DNA from: Apium graveolens
Taxonomy: Eukaryota > Streptophyta > Magnoliopsida > Apiales > Apiaceae
Reading direction: 5' to 3'
NCBI RefSeq assembly: GCF_009905375.1
Contig: NW_027417073.1
Location: 26,080 to 90,079, forward strand
Length of the DNA: 64,000 nucleotides
Both the position numbers and the translations under genes were made by a program. Each line of letters opens with the position of its first letter. Position 1 is the first letter of the stretch. The notes under the pieces are model-generated. The model was not told the origin of the DNA and ran no database searches. It saw nothing but the letters and a program-made list of their open reading frames with translations. Shown here in pieces: positions 33,130 through 45,660 of the stretch.

Positions 33130-36100
33130 CCAAGATGATAATGTCTTTGGAAGAGTTTAAAAGAGATTTTGAGAAAATGGAAATAGAAGTGAAGGTAACC
33201 GGAGCCGGTACCGAAAAGCTGTTTGAGATTGCAATACAGCCCGAATTATTGGAAAAATCATATTATGCCAAGAAAAAAAAAGTGATGAATGAAGGCAGAG
33301 AGCCAACAAATAGATATGAGATTAATACCTAGAAAGATGATAAGGGAATAATGAGGTATTCCTAGAGAATTTGGGTTCCAAATGTTCAAGAGCTTAAAGA
33401 TGAGATCTTAGATGAAAGTCATAGTTCAAGGAATAAGATTAAGGGCAAACCCTAAATGTGATAGTCAGGGAAGACGCCATCAAGATAGAAGGAACCCATA
33501 ACATAATGAAGTGGGAAATGAGGATTTTAACGTATAAGATAACCCCAAGTATGGGAGAAGGATGAAACATTTCATACTAAGGAAACAGAAAGTCGAGTAA
33601 GGAATGGAGACTCGAGACGGTACTCCTATACGGCAATTCATGGACCTGTCTAAAAAGAACTTAGACTATTATCCTCAACCACCACCTTGAGGAAACAATG
33701 CGGTGATAAATTCTTTCAGGACCTTTAAGTCGCTAAGCCCTTAGAGTTCCAAGGAACAAGCTGAACCAGTCGAGGCAAGAGCCTGGCTAAAGGAAATATA
33801 GGAATCATTTGAGATTCTAAATGATGGACGAATCACAAAAGACTATTTTTATCACTTACCCTCCTAAGAGAAGGGCCACCACTGGTGAAAGACCAAGAAA
33901 GGCACGGAGCCAGAGGTTAGAATAAATTGATTAAAGTTCAGTCAATTGTTTTCGGGAAAGTAATTCCCAAGGTTATGGGGATAGTGTAAAAGCTTTAGAG
34001 CCAGAACAAAGGCAGACGAGTATGATGAATTATGAATCTAAGTTGTAAAAGTTGTCAAGATTCGTTCTGAGGACACGAATCCAGAATGACGGGATGTTTG
34101 AAATCGATGCTTATGTTGGGTTGGTTCATGAAATAATGATAAGAGAAAGGAAAAAAAAAGAAACTGAAGTGGAAAGGAATATAAAGGCAATAGAGTTTGA
34201 GGAATGATAAGGAAGTTGGGTATGAGGAAACCCTAAAGACTCGTAGCAATAGAAATAGAAAAGTATGCATTCGTCAGGATGAGGGTGATTCACCATGAGT
34301 TAAAAATTGATGGTTGAGGGCATAAGAGATACATATATTTTATCCTCTGTGAGTTGGGAGGATTCGAGGAAACCTTGAGATAGTTTGAAGGATAAATAAT
34401 AAGACGCGGATAGACTAAGGAGACAAGAAAGTAAGAAAGTAGGAAAATTGGATGAAGGAAGTGACCTTCAAGAATGTGAAGTGTAAGACCGGTGGCTTGA
34501 TACCCAGAAAGGGAGACGCCAGGTATGAAAGATATCCCAACATTGAGATGACTGTTGAGATAAACAACAAAAGTAAATAAGGAATTATTAAGAAGAGGTT
34601 CACGTTGAACATGACCAATATCTTCCAGAACATCCCTGTTGTCATTACCAAATTAGGACAGAAAAGCGGATAACCGTTGTTATCTTTTGGAGGCCATAAT
34701 TGATTGACCTCATTTTGAATACAGATGTTATTGTGAAATTAGGCATATACTATCGAGGTGGGAATGATTGAATAAGACACCCTTATCAGGGATATATGAC
34801 TTGATTTATCCATGGAAGGATGCATGTACCTTTTTAAAGGTGGAATTAAAGATAGAACATCGGTAACTTAAAATAAATCTTAGGGGAATGCATAAAGGTT
34901 GGCATTTCACCCTTAATAGGGATAGTATGAGTTTTGACAGTATGAATTAGAAAGGATTAAGGTAATAACAACCTTTAAGAATCAGTGGAGAAATTTTTCA
35001 GAAGTATATAGACAATGATTCTGGTATTAATAAATGGTATCTTGATATGCCCTGTATCTAGGGAATACAGGAGGAACGATTCGAGGATAACCTTAGAGGT
35101 TTTACAAGGAGAAAGGTAATATTCAAAATTCTCAAGAATAAAAATGTTGATAAAGGAAATATGACGTAATTATAATGATGCCAAGTGGGGCACGTGTTAA
35201 ACTACGAGAAAGTATGGATCGAACCAGTAATGGTCGAAATTGTTCAGGGCAATTAGGACTTAAGATAAAAGATGTTCTAAGTATGATTGAGAGTCAGTCG
35301 TGACAGTGATTAACCTCTAAAGACTGAGGCAATAACTTATGGAAAAATGGTGATTTTTTTTTACTCATCAGATTTAAGGAAAACATCTTCACATAAGCTG
35401 TGATTGAAATGAGGTAGAAAATTTATTTGGAGGTGGTTAAAATGACATTGACTGTAAGGAAATTTTACTATCAGGAAAGGCCAAAGAGGTGGCCGACACT
35501 TTAAAGGTAAGAGGATAATTATAGGCGCTTGTGCCAAAGGAATACAGTGATGATGGTTAAAGCTATGAAGGTTGTATTATGGTTTGGAAGATTGACATTC
35601 CTTCTGATGACTGTGCAATACCCAACCGTAATAGTAGTTGGTAAAGGTTTAATTCGTGTAATCGCCATGAGCGGGCTATTTATCTCAGAAGATACTATCT
35701 TGAGATAAGCCAGGACTATGTTTCAAAAAGGACTAGACGAACCCTTGAGTTAAGTCTTCTATTTAAGGCATACGATTAAGAATGGTATTAACCTGCTATC
35801 GTTGCTTTGACTGAAACTCTTCTGCAATTTTATCTACTTCATGTCATGAAAGTACGCCAGGATCTGGAGTGTTCTCCATGAATCGTGAATGGTGATTATG
35901 TTAACTCCTTAGAAGGATTCTATACGACATGTATGGACTCCGTATGGTTGGATATTAAGATTTCATGGAAAGTGAATGACGACAGTAGGTCAGTGGTGGA
36001 CCATAGTAATGCAGCAATGATTCTGCGAGTAATGAGCTGATTACAACCGTGAGAGTTGTATTGGAATGGATGTTGAGGTTGAGTACCACTAATCGGGTCG

Positions 36101-36689
36101 TGGTAGTGTATAAGTTATCATTGATAGACTAATTAAGTAGAGTATCTACCTATTGAATATTTATTCCCTCTTATCAATAGAGAGTCGTATTACTATACGA
36201 GGAAGGTTGCGGTGCAAGCACAGAATTCTAGTATCGATGATGTATAAAATGAGATTCCAGATTCGATTTTCGATGTCGAGGGAGTTTCAAAGGTGATTGA
36301 GTATAAGCTCGAGGAAGAGCATGGGTCCATAGAATGATGGACGGAATAGCAAAAATATTTAGGCACGTGAAATGCGATGCTATAATACTTGATGTTGATA
36401 TAAATACATATATGTTTTGTTCTTCTATGACAAACCTCTATAGTTCAGAGGTACGTTCCAAGCCAGATATTTTATGGCAGTATATTTTTTTTTTCATATA
36501 TACAATTCTCTTCAATTCGTTCTTTTCTCTTCTTTTCATTTTGTATAAGCTGAGAAGAACAACCCTTCCAGAAGGGGAGGTATTGCCGAATGACTATCTA
36601 TCTGTGTGATAGAAGCCTAGTAGGATACCAGCTATTGTTTAATTGCTTGTCAAGTACTAAAGGCTGGCCACCTTCTGTACTAACTATGC
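33130..36689 (+). pseudogene. Element D decayed gag-protease-RT-RNase H region
   Basis: No frame exceeds about 110 codons. Traces only: a gag-like stretch near 33850-33950, and an RNase H tail at about 35465-35512, where LSGKAKEVADTL resembles the usual HPGKANVVADALS. Protease and RT cannot be placed with confidence. The rest of this stretch holds nothing else I can identify. Confidence 0.55.
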
Positions 36690-37690
36690 GATATAACAAG
36701 TGTTCATGATCATAGTGATCTCTCAATAAATTCTTTTACTTCTATATGAAGGATTAAGCTTTCGAAGATAGAAGCAGCTGAAAAAGGAGTAGTAAAGTTG
36801 TGATGGTATGCGGAATGGAAACACATTCATGATGCTAAGGTTGACGAGGTTATTAAAAGGTTATAGAACGCTAACGAGCAAAAGTATAACCAGTATAATA
36901 TTAGGAACGGAAGGTAGTAGCGATTACGAACTGGAAAAGAATGGGTACTGAGAAGCAAAAGCTCTAATGCTAAAAGCTATAATGAGAGTCTGTGCAATAG
37001 ACTTGAAAGAAATTGGAATGATCACTTAACACGGATTGAGTTTTCTTATGACAATAGATCATATGTCAGTATTGAGATATCGCCTTATGAGATCCTTGAG
37101 GGAAGACAATGTCGATCTCCCTTATGTTAGGATGAAGTTGTAGAGCGCAAGACGCTCAGACCCGCAGTAGTCCAAAGGACCAGGGATATAATAGATCTAA
37201 TCAGAGGATGGCTGGTAGTAACCCAAGATGGACATAAGAGGTATGCTGATTTGACTCGAAAGGACAAAGAGTATGAAATAGGGGGACCTAGTAATGTTAT
37301 AGGTATCCCTTGGAAATGATTGATGAGGTTCGGAAAGAAAGGAAAGCTACGTCCATAAATTGTTGGACCCTTGGATATATTAAGAAGTATTGGGAAGTTA
37401 GCATATGAGCTAGCCTTACCCCAGAACATGTAGCAAGTCATAACGTGTTTCACGTATCAATGTTAAGGAAGTGTAATTCGGATGCCAGATAAATAGGGGC
37501 ATATGAGCGCATAGACATGCAACCAGACGTAACCTATATGGAGCGACCAGGAAGGGTTATAGATTAAAAAAGGAACAAGTGCTTAGGAAAAGGGTTATCA
37601 AACTATTCAGAGTTTGATGGAAGGACCACAATGTGGGAAAATTTACTCGAGAGTTAGAAAGTGCAATGCAAAGAGACTATCCCTATTCAT
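36690..37690 (+). pseudogene. Element D integrase C-terminal half and chromodomain (decayed)
   Basis: Readable pieces in shifting frames: HLTRIEFSYDNRSY and EISPYEILEGRQCRSP (about 37025-37120), typical of chromovirus integrase, then NVFHVSMLRKCNSDA at 37442-37486, then a chromodomain-like stretch 37497-37690 (EQVLRKRVIKLFRV, WKDHNVGKFTRELE) with stops inside. In intact relatives the chromodomain guides integration to particular chromatin. Many stops; non-functional. Confidence 0.8.
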
Positions 37691-37720
37691 TTTCTATCTG
37701 ATTCCGGGACGGAATCCTTT

Positions 37721-37734
37721 TAAGGAGGGGAGAC
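37721..37734 (+). other. Element D polypurine tract
   Basis: TAAGGAGGGGAGAC directly before the 3' LTR start TGTAATAACC. Confidence 0.85.
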
Positions 37735-40700
37735 TGTAATAACCCCAATTTTTGGAAAATTTTTGAAACCCTTATGAATAGTGTTTTTGCTGAATGAGAA
37801 AACATTTCATGCCACACTAGGTAGGGGTTCTTTTATGGATATTCTGAGATTTTATTGGCACTCTATATGGTATATAAGTGTATGTAAAGATCGTCAGAAT
37901 CCAATTCCGAACACTTTGATTTTTCCCGGAAATCCACTAGATACGGAAAGAATTGAGTATAAGGTAACATGATAAAAAAGATTTAAATTAAAGGATTATA
38001 AGAGAGGATCATAAAAGGAATACAATATATTGAGAAAGGTTAAGGGAACCTAAGTAATAAGATCCCGGGTATGATCCCTCAAACGATAAACGAAAACGAA
38101 AGTTAAGCGAACCGTATAACAGATCAGCGGTCATTAGGCAAACAATTAGAAGCTAATCAAAGAGATTAGAAGGGATGATGACATAGCAATGTGACATAAG
38201 CATGACATAAGGGTAAGGAGATGTGGTTGATTTAAAACCACACAAAGTCAAGGCTAGAAAGGTAATTAACCAAAAAATAAAACAAAAAGCAACCAACCAA
38301 GCCAAAACATTTCATTTTCATCAAAAAACACAAAACCCCCATTTTCTTCATGATGCTCTCGGCCCCTTTTCTTAAAAAATGAAGATCCAAGCTCCACCAC
38401 TTACTATTTAGCAAGGTATTTATCTAAGCTTCCCCATGGATAGTTACATACTTCCTATAAGTTTAAGCTTCTAATTCCAAGCCAATCTTTTTCTATAAAT
38501 CATGGAAGAAGATGGTGAATAGTACTTTCTTGAAATTAATTTTTGTGTTCTTGATTTCTTTGAAAGAACAAGCTTGTAGGAGGTTAGATTAAGGCTTCCA
38601 TGGGCATTTCAAGGATCTTTCATGGATTAAAAGCTCCAAGGAAGGTATAAACTCCAAACCCTAGCTTTGGTTTTGAGTAATTAGGAATGAATATGATTGA
38701 TATAGTATATGTGAAGCATGAGGCTTGTTTGATTAAAGTTTGGTTGAGTTTGTAGAGATTAGTTGGTTTTGTGGTGTTTTTGGAGTTGTAAATCTTGTTA
38801 ATTAGTTAATGAACTTAAGTATAGCTTTTAGTTCATGTTTGAGGGTAGTATAAAGTTGATAATATTGCGTTGTTGGGGCTGTTGGAGTGTGTTTTGGATG
38901 GATGTTGGTTGTATGATTGATTTGGGGTTGATTGGTGGTTGTTTTGGAATGGTTTAAATTTGGGAAATCGCGTAAACATAGCCGTCGTAATGTCCGATTT
39001 ACTTTAGACTGCTTTTGTTCATAACATTAGGACCCGATAACTCCCTGCTAGGTTTTAACCATTGCCATGTTTAGATAGTTCATGTTACGAGCTTCGTTTT
39101 GATATGTGGTTCGTTTGATTCCGATGTACGGTTTAGGAGAAACGGTTGTTTTAAGTAACGACATTTCGCGAACGAAACATTACCCCTCGCCTTACTTTGA
39201 AACCTTGGTTAAGGACCTTAAATGACTAATTGATGTAAGAAACAATTATGTAAAGTGGATTAGGCAGTTGGTAAGGTGCTCGCGAAAGAATCGCCTTAAA
39301 ACTCATAATGGTTACTTTATTAAAAATGGTGGAGCCGGGGGTACTCGAGTGACTTAAGTAAATCGTTAAGCGCGAAAGCGAACATTAGGACTCTAAATGG
39401 TTAAAGTCTAGTTTCTTAAGCGACCGGGGTCTAATTCCGACTTATGTTGTTGTTCATAGGTTATCAGGACCCACTCTAAGCTTAAGTCTATCCGGGAGCA
39501 CTCAGGCAAGTTTTCTACCCGTTATACTGTTGTTGTGATGTATATGTGTATATGCATGATCCTGCGATAAATGCATATTTGTTATTAGCAAATTCTTGCG
39601 ATATATTGTAGCATGTGATATGATATATATGCATGCCTGTTTCATATTCTTGGTTAAAATGCTTACAGTTGCATAATACCTATGCTAGAGATAAGCGGTA
39701 TTTGAATTTACCCTTAGTATAGGGGATCAAAAGGTGAACATATTTCTAAATCGGGAGTCGATGTTTCCGAGTATAATATATATATTTTTATATATATATG
39801 GTTATAGTTTTCAAAACTATTAATCGAATAAGGTTTATTCGATAACTTTAACTTTATTTTATTATTGAATATTATTTCGAATATTCATCCGAGGACTTAT
39901 GACTCCTTTATATTATTATTGAATATTATTTCGAATATTCATCCGAGGACTTATGACTCCTTTATTTTATTATTGAATATTATTTCGAATATTCATCCGA
40001 GGACTTATGACTCCTTTATTTTATTATTGAATATTATTTCGAATATTCATTCGAGGGCTTATGACTCAGTTTATATTATTTAATGATTATTAATTGGATA
40101 GTCATTTGAGGATGTATTGACTCTTTTATTTTATTTAATGAATATTATTTATAATATTCATTCGAGGTATTATGACTCAGCTTATTATTTAATAATATTC
40201 TTTATTTTATTTAAGAATAAGGTGTCGATAATCAAACTTATTTTTGATTATTCAAATAAAGATAGTACTTTCGTATAAGTATATCTTTGGTTATTTAATA
40301 CTCATTTCAAGTATAAGTCTTACAACTTCTACTTCAATTATTTGTATAAAGATTATTCTTTATGGGAATATTATTTGAATAATAATATTCAGATATTTTC
40401 TAATATATTGGGACTGATTTACTTTATTAAATCAGCATTACTCCAAACACTCTTTAAAGTGTTTTCGAGTCTTCAAAATGATTTTTAAAAGTTAGAGCGG
40501 ATCCCAAAACTCATTTTTATATTTAAGATCTTCCTTTTAAAAAGGGGATTTAAATACTCGCTCAAAACCTGAGGGATCCGGCTCTATGGTGTATTTTATA
40601 TTCGCAACAAGGTTGCAGTTTTGGTAAATGAATTGATTACTTACCCAACGTTCGGGAAGTAAGTCCATCTATCGAGTCGGCATAAGCAAATGCATAAGTG

Positions 40701-41979
40701 GCTCAGTGGGCTGAGTAAGTCCATCTATGGGTTCAGTGGGCGTCCATGATAGTGTAAGTGGCTCAGTGGGAGTCCATCAAATGCATAAGTGGCTGAGTGG
40801 CAGTCCAGCATAAGGTCCTATTGCGATCAGGGTGATGACCAGTGGGGAATTCGTCCATCTACTAGTAGAATAGGTTACTTATTAGTATCTTTGCCTGATC
40901 AGCAAGATATCAGGTTTATGCCAAAATTCTTTCCTTTCCAAATTTATTGGATATTGCAATTCTGTTCATACTTTACATGACAGAGGTTTTCAGGAAATGT
41001 ATGTATATATATAGGTGTATATATCGGGACTTAATGAGGTATATCATAACTTCATTTCCTTCAAAATATTTCAAAGATTGAATCTATTCAAGTCTTATCA
41101 TGTAGTCTCATCAGTGTGATGAACTTTTGAAACTAATTATAACTTGAACGGTGGTAGTTCAAGTAGTATTTGGAAAAGATATAAGTATATTGGAGTATCC
41201 TGTAACTTCATCTTTTAAACTTATATCTAGTAAATGATTATCTTATGCATGACAAAGATTTTCAGAAAAACGTTGAGACAAGGTTAGATATATGAGATCA
41301 CCTTGCAACGATATTTTTATACAATTATACACTGGAACTCTGTGTGTATTATGCATGGAAGAGGACTTCCCATATTTTGAAAAGTATATATGTATATATA
41401 TATATACTGAATATTTTGCGACTTCATCGCATTAAGATATCAACTTGGTTCATTTCTTTTGACCAAGACTTTCATGAGTACTATGAGAAGGCTCACATAT
41501 TGTTAATCATTATACATATTATTTTGGTGGGCTTGCTGCTCACCCTTGCTTTCTTCTTTCATCACACAACAACAGATAGAAAAGATGAACAGGACCAAGC
41601 TTCCGATTCGCAAGCGGTTAGAAAACGTTCCGCAGTCTTCTGAAAGCGTTGATGCCGCCGTAGCTGAGGTAGGAGCTACCAATAGGCTAGGTTTTTAACT
41701 ATTGATGAACCAGACTTATGTATAATATGAATTGTAATAATGGCAAGGAATATGTAAATTTATTCAGAACCTTTTTAAGGTGTAACGGTTTATAATTGTG
41801 GAATATAAGGACTTGTGTTATTTTTGAGTGTTCATCTGTGAGACTATAACTTGTGGTGTGTGTGTTTATTGTGGGGTCACAGTACAGAGTAGTTGATTAT
41901 TTATTAAGATTGGGTGTTATTAAGGGAAATGGAACTCGTGACAACCCGGATCCCCGACCCCGGATTTGGGGGTGTTACA
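37735..41979 (+). repeat. Element D 3' LTR
   Basis: 4245 bp, nearly identical to 27951-32157. The main difference is about 40 extra bases near 40685-40740, an expansion of the GGCTCAGTGGG / GTCCATC units. The 54-bp array is conserved at 39862-40083. Confidence 0.92.
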
Positions 41980-42885
41980 CTCCTTTGAGATCTAGAGTAA
42001 AAATGTGGAAGGGACGACCCAAGTGCATTGCTGGTATTAAGTAATATGCATCAGAAAAGCAAATAATTATTTTTCTTGGTGACTTTTCACACTCTATGAT
42101 TACTGGAGAAATACTCTGATAATAGCATAAATTCTGATAAGCAGTCGTGACTCACTTACACTGAGAAGCCACTGTAAAATGGAATTTCAAAAGATGCATA
42201 AAATAAGCACAAAACAGATGAGGTGGACTCGTGCATGAACTCATTCAAAAGTAAACTTCAGAATAATGACAGTTTTTTAGTAAAGTTCTTAGTTATGCCT
42301 TATTTCTAAGATGTACTGAATTGAATCAGACTTTACTCTTTGACTGATATTTTTCCTAATGCACACACTTACACTCCATATGAATGATGAAAATTACTGT
42401 GGCGTTCAATGTTGTTTTAGATGAACAGTTTATGTGTCAGATTGCATAAATTCTGAGGACAAGTTCTGATGGAAGTTCTGATAAATAAGTTCTGAAGAAC
42501 CGAAATCAGAATTTGTGTGAAGAATCACAGAGATAGGCATTCATTTTTCGAGTTAAGAAATCATGTTCTGATGACTGTTAAGTTCTGATATAAGTCTAGG
42601 TGCTGATATTAAAATCTGATCCTCTACTTGACTTATTTGTGGTTAAAATCTGAAATAGTCTTATTTTACATCAGAATATGTACGGGTGATATATTAACAG
42701 TCAATACAATTAGGGTTAGTGGAACACGTACATGCACAATAATATTTACTTGTTTCTTGTGCGCATTAAACCCTGTTTTACACTTCCAATGACTGTTTTT
42801 CTTCTTCCTAGTCTAGGGAGACGAGGTAGAATTATTTCTACCTGTCAACATTAAATTTCTTTGCGTCTCCTGGCATTCTATTGCC
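41980..42885 (+). other. Element B pol-ORF spacer, second part
   Basis: Continuation after D. Rich in AAGTTCTGAT, AAGTTCTGAA and GGTGCTGATAT motifs (42466-42612), inverted relative to the ATCAGTACTTAA family in B's LTR. No open frame of note. Confidence 0.65.
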
Positions 42886-42893
42886 TATATAAA
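42886..42893 (+). promoter_or_regulatory. Candidate TATA box for element B small ORF
   Basis: TATATAAA with sequence resembling a plant start region about 30 bases on (TCAGTCTACACATC), then a CT-rich leader (TTTCTTTTCTCACATACTC) and an ATG at 42970. No LTR is nearby, so this would be an internal promoter of the element. Inference only. Confidence 0.55.
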
Positions 42894-42969
42894 CCAACAC
42901 CTCAAATCAGTCTACACATCATTTCTTTTCTCACATACTCACTCTCTTTTCCTTCATACCAACACAATC

Positions 42970-43239
42970 ATGGTCAACTACAATATGTTTTTAAACTATG
43001 AGACCTTCAACATGGAGTTGAGCTATGAGGACTGGTAGCAGGAATGGCACGTGACTGTCATTCCTGATGAGATTTGGGACTCGGTTCCCCAGGAGGTTCT
43101 CACACACCTCCTGTTCTTTTACATGGACTACCATCGCCATCTGGAGCGATTGGAAGAAGAAAGGCTGGAAGCTCTCCGCCAACAAGAGCGAATCATTCGA
43201 CTCGCTATTCTTTTTATAGAGAGTTGGAAGAAGAAATAA
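42970..43239 (+). pseudogene. Small coiled-coil ORF of element B, one internal stop
   Basis: The ATG at 42970 opens a frame of 89 codons with a single TAG at 43036-43038. The remainder from 43051 is open to 43239. The C-terminal half is a charged helix: HLERLEEERLEALRQQERII then RLAILFIESWKKK. It aligns with the helix of the small ORF in element A (11330-11698), including LLFF/ILFF just ahead of it. Position is the same: after pol and spacer, before ORF2. No enzyme motif, signal peptide or zinc finger. Element E shows no equivalent. Function unknown. Confidence 0.6.
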
Positions 43240-43832
43240 TTTGTTTTCTTCTTCCTGTTTTTCTTCATCGTCAGCCTTGTCCGGCTTCTTAGCCAAGGAC
43301 AAAAGCTGTTGATGTTGGAGTTTGTAGCTTAGGACAGTCTTGTGATGTTCTGATGTAAATTTCAATTTCATGAATGTATTCTCTTAATATATTAATGGAA
43401 TTTTATATTTTTTGCAAGATTTTGTCTCTGAGATGTTTTAAATTCTGCTGAATTTTTAAATCCCGATATATCCATATTCTGATGACCATTTTAATTACTG
43501 ATATAAATTAAGTTCTGGTTTTAAAATATCAGTACTTGTTTACTTGATTTATTTTTTTTTGGTCATTCTCACACTTGAATATTTTTACAGAATATTGGTT
43601 TTGCAGTGAAAATGATTAAATAAGTGGGAACAGTTTAAATTTTAAATTAAAACTGACTTACCTCAATTAATGGGATTACTTGGTAAATGGAACGGTTTTT
43701 CCTTGAAAAACTGCATGTGATAAGTAATGATTATTGTTTTCCCGTGCCCATTAACTATTCATTATTACTGCATGTCTGACAGGTGTCCAACGATTATTTT
43801 TTTTAACCAAGTATAAGTAAGAGAGAGAAGAT
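43240..43832 (+). other. Element B interval between small ORF and ORF2
   Basis: Non-coding and AT-rich, with more CTGAT-type motifs (43480-43530, including ATCAGTACTTG). It ends in the GAGAGAGAAG stretch ahead of the next TATA box. Confidence 0.55.
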
Positions 43833-43840
43833 TATATAAT
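43833..43840 (+). promoter_or_regulatory. Candidate TATA box for element B ORF2
   Basis: TATATAAT, followed by a CT-rich leader (TATCTCTCTTTCTTTGC, TTTTACTCTCTCTCATCTCC) and the ORF2 ATG 135 bases downstream at 43968. The layout resembles a plant promoter and leader. Inference only. Confidence 0.45.
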
Positions 43841-43967
43841 CTTTTATATACTTTTACACTTTATCTCTCTTTCTTTGCTTTTACTCTCTCTCATCTCCTG
43901 ACGATTGTTTTTCATACAGACATTTTATCAAACACCTTACAGGCAACCCTAATTTTCAATTTTTCTC

Positions 43968-44306
43968 ATGGCACCTAAGGATTTGATCATCGATGGAGCC
44001 AAGTTCGTTCCCAACAATTATGCTGCAATCTTAAATCATGATGAAGTTCCGTCTGAGTTGCACTTTGTGCAAGATCTTCTTGCACACGGTGAAATTGGGT
44101 ATGCATTGACACAACCACCAGTCTTTTCAAGCCAACAAGTTCTAACATTTTGGCGGACTGGGCATTTTGATAATGGTGGTGCTAATGGTACTCCCAACAT
44201 TGTTTTTGAAGTGGATGATTCCGAACATGTGGTAACTACTGGAACAGTTCGTCAAGCTCTACGTTTATCAGAAGGCTGCATTTTCTCAACACCGGAGGAA
44301 CCAGTT
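43968..44306 (+). pseudogene. Element B ORF2 (env-like position), N-terminal part cut by element E
   Basis: 113 codons open from ATG (MAPKDLIIDGAKFV) to the insertion site of element E. ORF2 of SIRE elements is often called env-like because of its position. Here there is no signal peptide. The TVRQALRLSE segment corresponds in place to SVINQALNFPLD of ORF2 in element E. The gene resumes at 56480 in a frame one base out of register, so a single-base indel near the junction is needed to explain both halves. Confidence 0.7.
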
Positions 44307-45646
44307 TGAAAGGCATATGGCATAGCCTATTTGTATATTCGAGGATTTAACTCAACTCAAATAAGAATGTAATAAGTAAATAGTGGATCTATCGTCAGAG
44401 AGATCTCACAAAGTAACATCTGTCAAAGGGTTAAGAAACATTATTCATCTACAGACTTGAAGACTTAATTCACTGGAAAAAGCTCAAGAAATTGATCAAG
44501 CCTCAGTGATATAAATCAAGATTGTGGATTTAACCAAGTGACAGAGATCTCGTCAGGGTATCAATTAATTACAAGGATTTAGTCTGAAGAAAATCAAAGT
44601 CAAGACGTGAAGAAACATCACGGAAGTTAGTCACTCATAAACCAGACAGTACATCGAGTGTCAACGTTGAAGTGGTGGAATTGATTCATATATTTCAGTA
44701 ATTTTCAGAAGTTTTATAAGAGAATGGATGCTGCTCAAGATTAGTATTAACTCTCTATTAATTAATTAAGTCATATAATTTAATTAAGAGAATAAATCAT
44801 ATCTGCAAAGATTAATTTATTTTATTAATTGAATTAATTGATTAATTAATTCAGAATTAATATTAAGGTTTTTCAGGATTTTAATTGATTTAAAATCTGT
44901 TATTAATTCTCAAAGGCAACTGATTGTATTAGTATGACAATCGGTATGACAATCAATAGTCATACCGAAAGTCATGCTAATTCAAAAGGATTGTCTTATC
45001 AGATTTTTTATTACATTAAAATCTATTATTAATTCAGTAAGACAATCTGATTTTGAACTTCTATGACAATCGGTATGACAATTGATAGTCATACCGAAAG
45101 TCTTGCTAGTTCATTCTGATTGTCTTGCCAGCTCAAAGAGATTGTCATGCCAATACATTCTACTCGACTGTTGGATTAAATAAAAGCAGCAGAAGACATT
45201 CAAAAGATAATAAACATACAGAACACACAAGTCAAGAGAAAAAGAAGCAGAAAACAAAGGCACAACATTTCATTTTTCATCTGCTTTCTTCAAGATTAAA
45301 TTTCTAGATTGTAAAGTTAAATCCAATCAACTAGAAATCTTTATCTTGTTATTGTGTATCAATCTAGCGGATTAAAATCCCTAGAACTTAATCTCAAATC
45401 GCATTTAGCATTTGATCTTTTAATTGCAAAAATAGAAAAAGTTCATGTCGATTTTATTCTAGATTTGTAATAATTGATTTGAGATTAATCCCTTGTAATC
45501 GATACCGTAGTTGTAACACCTTTCAAGTTTAATAAAAGTTTTATTTAACTTGAATTTTGTTTCACTTTTTTATTCCGCATTTTATTCGATTAAACGGTAT
45601 TGTTTGCATTCAACCCCCCCTTCTACAAACAAATTGGGACCTAACA
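44307..45646 (+). repeat. Element E 5' LTR
   Basis: TGAAAGGCATATGG...GGGACCTAACA. It contains two palindromic units of GACAATCGGTATGACAAT ... AGTCATACCGAAAGTC at 44932-44977 and 45062-45107. It ends in a C-rich tract CAACCCCCCCTTC. Confidence 0.94.
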
Positions 45647-45648
45647 AT

Positions 45649-45660
45649 TGGTATCAGAGC
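45649..45660 (+). other. Element E primer binding site
   Basis: TGGTATCAGAGC, matching initiator tRNA-Met, two bases after the LTR. Confidence 0.92.

Larger units (their letters stand above)
27951..41979 (+). mobile_element. Element D: Tekay-type chromovirus (Ty3/gypsy), coding region decayed
   Basis: LTRs of 4.2 kb (27951-32157, 37735-41979) starting TGTAATAACCCC and ending GGTGTTACA, tRNA-Met primer site, polypurine tract AAGGAGGGGAGAC. The interior is only 5.6 kb and full of stops in all frames, yet RNase H, integrase and a C-terminal chromodomain can still be read in pieces, which places it among plant chromoviruses. The target duplication is imperfect: ACTGC before the left LTR against ACTCC at the right junction, sharing one base with the LTR end. 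By eye the LTRs differ by only about 1%. It is inserted in B's spacer. Confidence 0.88.
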
